Of a stretch of DNA of 21,524 nucleotides, positions 1 to 6,798 are shown piece by piece. Within the stretch, counting starts at the first letter, position 1; each line of letters opens with the position of its first letter. Source of the stretch: an uncultured Oscillospiraceae bacterium. Its GTDB lineage: Bacteria; Bacillota; Clostridia; UBA1381. The position numbers and the translations under genes are program-made. The DNA is taken from the NCBI GenBank assembly GCA_946531785.1, contig CAMNAT010000005.1:1-21524 (forward strand). Direction: 5' to 3'. The notes beneath the pieces are model-generated. The model ran no database searches and was not told the origin of the DNA. It was given only the letters and a program-made list of their open reading frames with translations.

Positions 1-1
1 T

Positions 2-77
2 TGGCAGGGGTACAAGGACTCGAACCTTGGGCACTCGGTTTTGGAGACCGATGCTCTACCAACTGAGCTACACCCCT
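2..77 (-). tRNA. tRNA-Trp (anticodon CCA)
   Basis: Read on the minus strand the sequence folds as a complete 76-base cloverleaf. The acceptor AGGGGTG pairs with TACCCCT (one G-U), the D-arm has TAGCTCAGTTGGTAGAGC, and the T-loop is TTCGAGT. The anticodon loop CTCCAAA reads CCA, which decodes UGG (Trp). The 3' CCA tail is encoded (TGG at 2-4 on the plus strand). It is transcribed leftward from the promoter at 112-140; any terminator lies outside the window. Confidence 0.97.
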
Positions 78-111
78 ATATTTTTTATACTGTGAAATAA
101 ACCACTACATT

Positions 112-140
112 ATTATACTCACTTTAACTCACTTTGTCAA
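112..140 (-). promoter_or_regulatory. Sigma-A promoter of tRNA-Trp
   Basis: On the minus strand TTGACA (135-140) and TATAAT (112-117) are separated by exactly 17 bases, a perfect consensus promoter. It lies about 35 bases upstream of the mature tRNA 5' end, as expected for a strongly expressed stable RNA. It is divergent from the aroC promoter at 180-208. Confidence 0.9.
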
Positions 141-179
141 GGACTTTTCGGAAAATTTCTTAATAAATTACACAAGGGC

Positions 180-208
180 TTGAAAAACAGCAAAAAAAAT
201 GTTAGAAT
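180..208 (+). promoter_or_regulatory. Promoter of the aroC-sigma operon
   Basis: TTGAAA (180-185) and TAGAAT (203-208) have a 17-base spacer. The site leaves a leader of about 42 bases before the aroC ATG, with an AAAGGGA ribosome binding site at 242-248. No attenuator hairpin or riboswitch is visible in the leader. The call rests on near-consensus hexamers and optimal spacing only. Confidence 0.7.
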
Positions 209-257
209 AGAGATAAAATAAGCGAGATATGTGCAAAAATAGAAAGGGATAAATTTT

Positions 258-1406
258 ATGCTGAGATATTTCACCGCCGGAGAAACTCACGGCAAATGCC
301 TTACTGTGATAATCGAGGGCGTTCCCGCGGGCTTCAGGATAAGCCTTGATGAGATAAATGAGCAGCTTGCGCGCCGTCAGAAGGGCTACGGCAGAGGCGG
401 AAGGATGCTGATAGAAAAGGATAAGGCGGAGATACTCTCCGGCGTGCGCGGCGGGATAAGCCTAGGCAGCCCGATAGCCATGCGGATAGAGAACCGCGAC
501 TGGGAAAACTGGTCGGAGATAATGGGAACGGAGGATTCCAACGGCGAAAAGTCGGTCGAATTCCCGCGTCCCGGTCATGCAGATCTTTCGGGCGGCATGA
601 AGTACGATCATCACGATCTAAGGAATGTCCTTGAACGCGCTTCCGCGCGCGAGACCGCAGCGCGTGTTGCCGTCGGCGCATTGGCGCGGCAGATAGTCGA
701 GCCGTTCGGCGTTGAATTTCTGAGCCGCGTTGTTTCCATAGGTGATGTGACGGACACCGCAGACACCTCCGCGCCGGACTTTTATGAAAAGGCGGCAGCG
801 TCGCCCGTAGGCTTCGGCGATGACGCGGCGGCAAAACGGGCTATGGAATATATTGATAATATCAAGGCAAATGGCGAGTCCTGCGGCGGAGTTGTGGAAA
901 CAACTGTCAAGGGACTTCCGGCAGGGCTGGGCAGCTATGTACACTATGACAGGAAGCTCGATGCGCGGCTTGCATTCGCGGTGATGAGTATACAGGCGAT
1001 AAAGGGTGTTGAGATAGGCATGGGCTTTGAGGCGGCGCGCCGCCCTGGCTCTGAGGTACATGATGAGATAGCGTACACCGATGGTGCGTTCTTCCGTCTT
1101 ACTAACAATGCCGGCGGCATTGAGGGCGGAATGACGAACGGCGAGCCGGTAACGGTGCGCGCGGCGATGAAGCCGATACCGACGCTGTATAACCCGCTGC
1201 GTACAGTGAGCATAAAGGATAAAACGGAGCATAATGCATCGGTGGAGCGCTCGGATGCGTGCGCTGTGCCGGCATGCGCGGTGGTCGTCGAGGCGGCAGC
1301 GGCGTTCGAGATCGCGAACGCGTTCACAGAGAAATTCGGCGGCGACTGCAAGGCAGATATCGAAGCGGCGTATAACGCATACATGGAAAGGATAAGAAAC
1401 TACTAA
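258..1406 (+). CDS. aroC: Chorismate synthase
   Basis: Converts 5-enolpyruvylshikimate-3-phosphate to chorismate, the last common step of aromatic amino-acid biosynthesis. The enzyme is cytoplasmic and needs reduced FMN. The 382 residues match the usual family length. Family signatures are visible in order: GETHGK at the N-terminus (residues 8-13), an FPRPGHAD segment followed by GGMKY and RERASARETA-like text (RASARETAARVAVGA), and NNAGGIEGGMTNGEPV leading into RAAMKPIPTL near the C-terminus. The ATG at 258 follows AAAGGGA at a suitable distance. The gene opens a rightward unit: only 33 bases separate its stop from the preferred start of the sigma factor, with no terminator between, so cotranscription is likely. 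No other shikimate-pathway gene lies in the window. Confidence 0.97.
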   Translation: MLRYFTAGETHGKCLTVIIEGVPAGFRISLDEINEQLARRQKGYGRGGRMLIEKDKAEILSGVRGGISLGSPIAMRIENRDWENWSEIMGTEDSNGEKSVEFPRPGHADLSGGMKYDHHDLRNVLERASARETAARVAVGALARQIVEPFGVEFLSRVVSIGDVTDTADTSAPDFYEKAAASPVGFGDDAAAKRAMEYIDNIKANGESCGGVVETTVKGLPAGLGSYVHYDRKLDARLAFAVMSIQAIKGVEIGMGFEAARRPGSEVHDEIAYTDGAFFRLTNNAGGIEGGMTNGEPVTVRAAMKPIPTLYNPLRTVSIKDKTEHNASVERSDACAVPACAVVVEAAAAFEIANAFTEKFGGDCKADIEAAYNAYMERIRNY

Positions 1407-1439
1407 GGCTTGATCCTGCGGAGAAAAGAGGTGAGGCGA

Positions 1440-2009
1440 TTGACGGACCGCGAGATGATAGCACGATGCAAAAAGGGTGACAGGGAGGCTTTCAACGGGC
1501 TTATGGAAGCATATCATAAGCAGGTGTTCAACATCTCGTACGGTATGCTTTCCGACTATGAGGACGCGTCCGACGCGGCACAGGAGGTATTCGTAAAGGT
1601 CTGGAGATCGATATCCGGATTCAAGGGCGAGTCGTCGTTTACGACATGGCTATACAGGATCTGTGCAAATGTCTGCAACGACATTCTGCGAAAGCGGCAG
1701 CGGAGGGGGATGACGGTCAGCCTTGATGCCGATGACGGTGAAAAAAGTCCGGCAGCAGAGCTTCCGTCAGATGCACCCACGCCCGAGGAAAGTCTTGAAG
1801 CTGACGAGAGGCAGCGGCTTGTCCGAGAGGCTATAGATTCGCTTTCGGATGAGTTCAGAACGGTGATAGTCCTGTCCGATCTTCAGCAGCTGTCATATGA
1901 AGAGGTGGCAAACGTGCTTAAAATACCCACCGGAACAGTTAAGTCACGACTAAATCGTGCCAGAAATGCACTAAGGAAAAAATTATCGGATAAAAGGGAA
2001 CTTTTTTAA
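1440..2009 (+). CDS. ECF-type RNA polymerase sigma factor
   Basis: Sigma-70 family, extracytoplasmic-function type. It directs RNA polymerase to stress or envelope promoters and is normally held by the anti-sigma factor encoded just downstream. Region 2 is visible (AFNGLMEAYHKQVFNISYGM, then the DASDAAQEVFVKVW helix and FTTWLYRICANVCND). Region 4 carries a helix-turn-helix (LSYEEVANVLKIPTGTVKSR). The frame is open from a TTG at 1410. I prefer the TTG at 1440, because AGAGGTGAGG ends a few bases before it and the product then starts LTDREMIARCKKGD like relatives, giving 189 residues; GTG at 1431 is also possible. An Asp/Glu/Ser-rich linker (about residues 95-120) joins the two regions. Which ECF group it belongs to cannot be told by eye. 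Confidence 0.93.
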   Translation: MTDREMIARCKKGDREAFNGLMEAYHKQVFNISYGMLSDYEDASDAAQEVFVKVWRSISGFKGESSFTTWLYRICANVCNDILRKRQRRGMTVSLDADDGEKSPAAELPSDAPTPEESLEADERQRLVREAIDSLSDEFRTVIVLSDLQQLSYEEVANVLKIPTGTVKSRLNRARNALRKKLSDKRELF

Positions 2010-2021
2010 ATATAAGTCGTC
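1997..2021 (+). promoter_or_regulatory. Candidate ECF-sigma promoter before the anti-sigma gene
   Basis: GGAAC (1997-2001) and CGTC (2018-2021) are separated by 16 bases with a T/A-rich spacer. This is the layout of many ECF promoters (GGAAC -35, CGTC -10). It overlaps the last codons of the sigma gene and would start transcription near 2028-2030, giving a leader of about 30 bases before the anti-sigma ATG at 2059. A small inverted repeat, TATAAG-TCGT-CTTATA (2011-2026), covers the -10 part. The GGAAC also encodes sigma-factor residues, so chance is possible. Confidence 0.45.
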
Positions 2022-2058
2022 TTATAATATGAATGATATAAGGAAGGGGGAGAATTTT

Positions 2059-3207
2059 ATGGATTGCTGTGAATTCAATCGTATGCTGGATAATTATGCC
2101 GGTCTTACCGACGCTGAATTATCGGAGCTTGAAAAGCATGCGGCGGAATGCGAAGCATGCCGCGGCGAGCTTGAATTTTTCAGGTCCATAATGGCTGTGA
2201 CGGCACAGATTCCGGTACCCGAGCCTCCTCTTGATCTTATAGATAAGGTTAACAGCCGCATTGATCGTATACCTGCTGCGACACGGCGGCTTGACAGCCT
2301 TAAAAACGGCGCAAGGGCTCATATCAGACCGATAATGACCATTGCGGCATGTCTCACAGTCGGACTTGTGGTCGGACTTAATCATCAGGCGATAAGAGAC
2401 AGACTTACCGATAACAGCACCGACGGAGTTATCAGCACCTCAGTGAGTGTCACCGACTCCGACGGGAAAGATATAGATGAGTATAGTATAAATGAAGTGC
2501 CCGAGACTGTTGTCGAGGATCCACAACCTGTGGCAGTCCCCGAGCAAAAGCAGCCCGCGGCATTGCCGGTGATCCCAAAGCTTCCGGCAGCTACGGCAGC
2601 GCCTGCAAAGGCAACCGCGAAGCCTGCGTTCAAGCCCTCGGCGGAACGAGTGACACTACCCGTTATCACACAGGCACCAGCAGTACCGGCAGCGCCTGCG
2701 GCACCGGCTGTACAGTCGAAGCCGGCAGTGCCCGCGCAGCCCGCGGCAGCACCGGCAACGATCACTGCGTCGTCACCGACGGCTGAGCCGGAGAAAGCTG
2801 CAGCTGAGTCCGAGCGAGATACGATCATGAATTCCCGCTATAGGATAGCAAGAGGTAATTATCATATACCGGAAACTGCAATGGCGACCGCTGAGCCTAC
2901 AGCGGCACCTAAGTCAGCAGAGGTGGTAAAGGAAGAATATCAGATAGCGATGGGCACCTACGAGGTTACAGAAGAGGAAAAAGCAGAGCTTTTACAGAAC
3001 AAGCTCATCGTCAGCGAGGCGGATATCAAGGAGATAGTAGACTGCATGAACAAATCCAGGGTAAGAGGAACTACCACGGGTTATGTAGCAAGCTCCTCTG
3101 CGTTCGCAAACTTCCTTTCAATGCTTGATGCGAAGGGGATATATTATAACTTTATCCAGAACACATCAGGCGGCGGCGAAATAAAATTCGTATTGCTTGC
3201 AAATTGA
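2059..3207 (+). CDS. Zinc-finger membrane anti-sigma factor with long C-terminal region
   Basis: Probable partner and inhibitor of the upstream ECF sigma factor. The N-terminus has the ZAS/zf-HC2 signature H27-x3-C31-x2-C34, the zinc-binding core that grips the sigma factor. One transmembrane segment follows (about 91-107, IMTIAACLTVGLVVGL). The rest, about 270 residues, would be outside: a Pro/Ala-rich linker (about 155-250), two short similar segments (YRIARGNYHI and YQIAMGTYEV), and a compact C-terminal domain of about 80 residues I cannot name. The frame is open from an ATG at 2029, but AGGAAGGGGGAGA immediately precedes the ATG at 2059, making that the start (382 residues). It is about 50 bases after the sigma gene. 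The C-terminal domain may sense an envelope signal; that is inference. Confidence 0.88.
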   Translation: MDCCEFNRMLDNYAGLTDAELSELEKHAAECEACRGELEFFRSIMAVTAQIPVPEPPLDLIDKVNSRIDRIPAATRRLDSLKNGARAHIRPIMTIAACLTVGLVVGLNHQAIRDRLTDNSTDGVISTSVSVTDSDGKDIDEYSINEVPETVVEDPQPVAVPEQKQPAALPVIPKLPAATAAPAKATAKPAFKPSAERVTLPVITQAPAVPAAPAAPAVQSKPAVPAQPAAAPATITASSPTAEPEKAAAESERDTIMNSRYRIARGNYHIPETAMATAEPTAAPKSAEVVKEEYQIAMGTYEVTEEEKAELLQNKLIVSEADIKEIVDCMNKSRVRGTTTGYVASSSAFANFLSMLDAKGIYYNFIQNTSGGGEIKFVLLAN

Positions 3208-3221
3208 TTTATTCAAATAGA

Positions 3222-3293
3222 GGCTGTCTCAAAACAGATAGCCCGGAAACGGGAAATGAGGACGATTGCAGTTGCAAAAGTCCTCATTTTTTG
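3222..3293 (+). terminator. Terminator complex after the anti-sigma gene
   Basis: Three successive hairpins: GGCTGTCT/AGATAGCC (3222-3229 with 3236-3243, one G-U), CCCGGAAACGGG (3242-3253), and AAATGAGGAC/GTCCTCATTT (3254-3263 with 3280-3289) followed by a T-run. The last has the classic intrinsic terminator form. It ends the aroC-sigma-anti-sigma unit. Confidence 0.85.
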
Positions 3294-3300
3294 ATACAAT
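3272..3300 (+). promoter_or_regulatory. Candidate promoter of the alpha/beta hydrolase, inside the terminator
   Basis: TTGCAA (3272-3277) and TACAAT (3295-3300) with a 17-base spacer. The -35 box falls in the loop of the preceding terminator hairpin and the spacer covers its 3' arm and T-run. It leaves a leader of about 41 bases to the ATG at 3342. No better promoter is seen in this gap. Confidence 0.5.
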
Positions 3301-3341
3301 AAGCATAGTATATTCAAAAAATACCTGAAAGGTGGGAGAAT

Positions 3342-4247
3342 ATGAATTTTATTCTGAAAAAAATGAAGTCAGGCAGCAAAGAGAAAGGCCTATTCGGAAA
3401 GCCTGATCTTATAATAGTAGATGATACTGTTGTTCCGTGTCCTGACGAATTGACGCTGATAGAGGATGTTCCGTATAAAGAAATACCGGGCGGACAGCTC
3501 ATGACAGAGATAGTCTGCCCGAAAAACGCAGAGGGCAAGCTGCCTATAGCGGTAAACATTCATGGCGGTGCGCTTTTATTCGGAGATCACAGAATGGAGC
3601 GGACATATAGATTTGAGCTTGCAAAGCTTGGATATCTTGTTTATAACATAGATTACCGCCACATTGATAGGGCTGATGCCTTTGAGGAATTAGACGATGT
3701 ATGCGCAGGTCTTGCCTTTGTAAAGCAAACAGCGGCAAAATATGGCGGTGACACAGACAGGATATATGTTATAGGCGAGAGCTCAGGAGCGTTTATGTCT
3801 CTTTATGCAACAGCTGCTGCCAATTCTCCGGAGGTCCGCAGGGCATATGGCTGCACCGACCCGGGAATAAATGTGAAAGCTCTTGTCTGCGTCAGCGGTA
3901 TGCTTTATGTATCGACTTCTTTTGCTATGGGTCTTGCCTATAGAAAAGACCTTTACGGAAAAAGACGCAAGGACGCAATGTTCATGAGATACACAGACCC
4001 TGAATTTAGAGAGATCATGAACGCTCTGCCTCCTGTCTTTCTTACGACGAGCAAGGGTGATTTCCTCAGAGTCTCGACAAAAAAATATGTGAGAGCGCTC
4101 CGCAAGGCAGGTCATCCGTATAGGTATATGTATTTTGATTCCGCTGAATTAAAGCACGGCTTCCCCATCCTTATGCCTTTGCTGCCCGAGAGCAAAGAGG
4201 TACTCAGGGAAATGGATAAGTGGATAAGGAATATTAATAATTATTAA
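3342..4247 (+). CDS. Alpha/beta hydrolase, HSL/carboxylesterase type
   Basis: A predicted cytoplasmic esterase or lipase of the alpha/beta-hydrolase fold-3 (hormone-sensitive-lipase-like) group, 301 residues. Visible features are the oxyanion motif HGGA (74-77, in VNIHGGALLFG), the nucleophile elbow GESSG with Ser147, a likely acid Asp240 in LTTSKGD, and a catalytic His272 in LKHGFP. Spacing and order fit the family. There is no signal peptide, although the first 30 residues are basic and Lys-rich. The ATG at 3342 follows AGGTGGGAGA closely. It is monocistronic, lying between the terminator complex and the promoter of the ligase gene. The natural substrate is unknown; peptidase-like members share the same fold. 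Confidence 0.9.
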   Translation: MNFILKKMKSGSKEKGLFGKPDLIIVDDTVVPCPDELTLIEDVPYKEIPGGQLMTEIVCPKNAEGKLPIAVNIHGGALLFGDHRMERTYRFELAKLGYLVYNIDYRHIDRADAFEELDDVCAGLAFVKQTAAKYGGDTDRIYVIGESSGAFMSLYATAAANSPEVRRAYGCTDPGINVKALVCVSGMLYVSTSFAMGLAYRKDLYGKRRKDAMFMRYTDPEFREIMNALPPVFLTTSKGDFLRVSTKKYVRALRKAGHPYRYMYFDSAELKHGFPILMPLLPESKEVLREMDKWIRNINNY

Positions 4248-4323
4248 TTACAGTACCTGAGATGCCCCTTTTTTACCTTTAATATGACAAAATTCGAAAC
4301 ATTTAGAAAAATTATAAAGGGTC

Positions 4324-4352
4324 TTGACAAGTTTCAGGCAATGTGAGATAAT
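4324..4352 (+). promoter_or_regulatory. Promoter of the adenylate-forming ligase gene
   Basis: TTGACA (4324-4329), a 17-base spacer, then GATAAT (4347-4352): near-perfect consensus. The leader to ATG 4400 is about 48 bases with AAAGGG as ribosome binding site. The rest of the 4248-4399 gap is AT-rich with no other structure seen. Confidence 0.85.
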
Positions 4353-4399
4353 GATATTAAGAATCATTATATCGGTTAATAATCAGAAAGGGTCGATCA

Positions 4400-6739
4400 A
4401 TGAGTACTTCAAGTAAAAATATTAAGTGTAAGTTATGGACTTATGTTAAAGAACATAATCAGTCTTCTCCGGACAAGGTAGCTATCGTTGACGGAGCTGC
4501 ACGCTATACATACGGTGAGATGTTTGATCAGTGGGACAGATATGCCGCTGCTTTTACCGGCCTTGGCATGACAGGAAAAAATCATGCAAGAGTCGGAATT
4601 CTCGGCTCTACCTCAGCAGAGGCGACATTTGCCATCTACGGACTTAATATGGTGGGTGCGGAAGTATCGCTCCTCGGCACATTCTTTGCTTTCAATACTC
4701 CGAGAATCATAAGCACCATTCGTTCGGAAAAGCTGACGGATATTATCCTGACAGATGACTTTGCACAGCCGGCATTGTTTGATGAATTGTTGAAAAGACA
4801 GGCAGAACTCAAAATAAGACATATCATTCTGCTCCATGTTCCGATCGCGGGAGCAACTGTGAATAAAGCGCTTACATATGGTCAGGAATACAAATATAAG
4901 AGCATGAAGAGCTGGATAGGCTATCTCTCTATGGAAACACTTCTTGAAGTGTATAGAGATCATCCTATTGAGTATTCAAGAAAGAAAAACTCTGACACAG
5001 CGATCATCGTACATACTTCAGGCACGACATCAGGAATGGGTAAGCCTATCCCGATGTCCGATGCAGCACTTAATAACATGAGTGTATGTTATGACTCTGT
5101 GCCAAGTCTTCAGTTTCTTAAAGAAAATCTCGTAGCTGCGGTGACAATAGACCTCAGTAATGCATACAGCATTGCAAACCAGGTACACGGAATATTAGGC
5201 ATAGGCGGTACAGTTGCAATGGTACCGGGCGGAGCCTTCAACCCGATGTTCTGTATGGCGATCCCTGAGCATAAGGTAACACTGCTTTTCTGCAACGGCT
5301 CTATTGTTGATATGTGGATGAAGCAGGAAAATCCATGGATGGATCTTTCAAGCCTGAAATGTCTGGTCATCGGCGGTTCAGCGGCTTCATCAGATGATAA
5401 ACACAGATATGATGCATTCCTGAAGAGACATGGCGCAAAGGATGCCATTGTGCTCAATGGATATGGTCTGAGCGAGCTTGGCGGTGCGTGCATACTTTCA
5501 ACACCCGACCTTGATGATGAATCTATAGGTTATGCTTTGCCGGGAATGGAAATCCGTCTCCATGATGACGATGAAGATGTATTCTACACACCGGAGGATG
5601 CTCCGTGCAGCGGTGTTATGTATCTGCGTTCAGATGCCATGACCTGCGGAGAGCTTGACGGAAATGAGATCGTCAAGTTGGAAAAGATAGCCGGCAAGAA
5701 GTTTATCTGCACAAACGACTATGTAAGCATGGACGAAGACGGCAAGATAACCTACATGGGTCGCGCAAACAGATACTTTATCAATAATGACGGAATAAAA
5801 TACGAATCGGGCAGGGTAGAAGCTGAGTTTTCGAGACAGCAGGGAATAGAAAGCTGCGGCATTGTTCCTGTGTTTGAAAAACTTATCCACGATAATCTGC
5901 CGATGCTTTGTGTCAAGGTCTCAACCAAGACTGTCGCACCTGTTGAAACAGTTCGTCTTGCGCTGGTAAATCTGTTTATAAATGAAAAGACACTTGCAGC
6001 AGATCAGATACCTGACAGGGTAATGATAGTAAAGAAAATGCCGAAGAATGTAAACGGCAAGGTGGATATTTTCAAATTAACTAATGGCGAAGTATCGGGT
6101 CCTCAGTTCAAAGTAAAGCTTGTGAAGGCTTGCGGAGACTTAAAGGATATTGTCCTTAAGCCTATCGCAGTTAAAAAGGACAGCATGATGCAGGATGTCA
6201 TTAAGTCACTTACAAAGGATATGATGGAGAGTACTTCTTCATATAATAAAATAAATTCTAACAGTAGGGAGGAAAATCAAATGAAACAAATGAATCCTTT
6301 TGACTATTTCAACAACATGAACCAGATGAACGCACAGATGATGAGCAGCTTTTTCCAGCAGCCGCAGCAGGATTGCAATGCATTCCCGTTTATGAACTGT
6401 TGCGCACCTCAGCAGGGTCAGGCAAACGCTGCACCGCAGATGCCGTTTATGCCGTTTATGCCGCAGATGCCCAAGATGCAGCAGATGCCGCAGTTCCCCG
6501 GTATGCCACAGATGCCAGGAAGAGAGAAGATGGATCAGGTAAGTGCAATGGCTGCAGAATATCTCAACCAGATGTATGTGATAACAAAGCAGTTCAACGA
6601 AGGCATTTATCAGCAGCAGATGAATATGCTCGATAAGATAAACGAGATCGTTCAGAAGTCTCTTGCAAAAAAGCAGGCGGAAGAAGCTACTGAAGAAGAA
6701 GCTGCCAAAGAAGAAGCTGCTGAAGATACAGAAGAATAA
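4400..6739 (+). CDS. Adenylate-forming acyl-CoA/acyl-AMP ligase with Met/Gln/Pro-rich C-terminal tail
   Basis: ANL-superfamily enzyme that would activate a carboxylic acid with ATP and probably pass it to CoA or another thiol. Core motifs: HTSGTTSGMGKP (205-216), a variant P-loop with one extra residue against the usual TSGTTGxPK; NGYGLSE (353-359), with Ser in place of Thr; the TND/GRANRYF hinge region; and NGK with the candidate catalytic Lys554. The enzyme part ends near residue 610. The frame then continues through an AT-rich linker into about 150 residues rich in Met, Gln, Pro and Phe, a helical segment (about 710-760) and a Glu/Ala end. At 6281 an in-frame ATG (residue 628) has a strong ribosome binding site, so the tail may also be made as a separate 152-residue protein. 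The substrate cannot be predicted from sequence. No acyl carrier protein or thioesterase is adjacent; the nearest relevant neighbour is the esterase upstream. Confidence 0.85.
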   Translation: MSTSSKNIKCKLWTYVKEHNQSSPDKVAIVDGAARYTYGEMFDQWDRYAAAFTGLGMTGKNHARVGILGSTSAEATFAIYGLNMVGAEVSLLGTFFAFNTPRIISTIRSEKLTDIILTDDFAQPALFDELLKRQAELKIRHIILLHVPIAGATVNKALTYGQEYKYKSMKSWIGYLSMETLLEVYRDHPIEYSRKKNSDTAIIVHTSGTTSGMGKPIPMSDAALNNMSVCYDSVPSLQFLKENLVAAVTIDLSNAYSIANQVHGILGIGGTVAMVPGGAFNPMFCMAIPEHKVTLLFCNGSIVDMWMKQENPWMDLSSLKCLVIGGSAASSDDKHRYDAFLKRHGAKDAIVLNGYGLSELGGACILSTPDLDDESIGYALPGMEIRLHDDDEDVFYTPEDAPCSGVMYLRSDAMTCGELDGNEIVKLEKIAGKKFICTNDYVSMDEDGKITYMGRANRYFINNDGIKYESGRVEAEFSRQQGIESCGIVPVFEKLIHDNLPMLCVKVSTKTVAPVETVRLALVNLFINEKTLAADQIPDRVMIVKKMPKNVNGKVDIFKLTNGEVSGPQFKVKLVKACGDLKDIVLKPIAVKKDSMMQDVIKSLTKDMMESTSSYNKINSNSREENQMKQMNPFDYFNNMNQMNAQMMSSFFQQPQQDCNAFPFMNCCAPQQGQANAAPQMPFMPFMPQMPKMQQMPQFPGMPQMPGREKMDQVSAMAAEYLNQMYVITKQFNEGIYQQQMNMLDKINEIVQKSLAKKQAEEATEEEAAKEEAAEDTEE
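6266..6283 (+). promoter_or_regulatory. Internal ribosome binding site and in-frame ATG within the ligase gene
   Basis: AGGGAGGA (6266-6273), a 7-base spacer, then ATG at 6281 beginning MKQMNPFDYF. It lies in the ligase frame. The preceding 30 bases are AT-rich and contain TAA triplets in both other frames (6244, 6247, 6252, 6259), as a former intergenic spacer would. Translation from here would give a 152-residue Met/Gln/Pro-rich protein ending at 6739. Confidence 0.55.
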
Positions 6740-6750
6740 TAGTAAAATAG

Positions 6751-6782
6751 AAATGGGCTGTCGCAAAACCGACAGCCCATTT
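6751..6782. terminator. Bidirectional terminator between the ligase and glycyl-tRNA synthetase genes
   Basis: A perfect 13-base-pair stem, AAATGGGCTGTCG (6751-6763) with CGACAGCCCATTT (6770-6782), around the loop CAAAAC. T-rich text follows on the right and A-rich text lies on the left, so it can serve both convergent genes. The GGCTGTC core resembles the first hairpin at 3222. Confidence 0.88.
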
Positions 6783-6798
6783 GTTAGTTGTTTTTTTC

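Noticed and set aside
618..1517. Long open frame on the minus strand opposite aroC and the sigma gene start
   Set aside because: It is opposite a well-supported chorismate synthase, its translation is rich in Arg/His/Cys with no family motifs, and it has no ribosome binding site. It is an effect of codon bias in the real gene.
2385..2828. Minus-strand Ala/Gly-rich open frame opposite the anti-sigma linker
   Set aside because: It is the complement of GC-rich Pro/Ala codons and has no start signals; not a gene.
6440..6530. ATGCCG/CAGATG run as a phase-variation repeat
   Set aside because: The units are irregular and in multiples of three, so slippage would change tail length and not reading frame.
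6373..6636. Plus-strand second frame with Asp/Ala repeats inside the ligase tail
   Set aside because: It is the shifted reading of the repeated ATGCCG/CAGATG codons of the Met/Pro tail and has no ribosome binding site.
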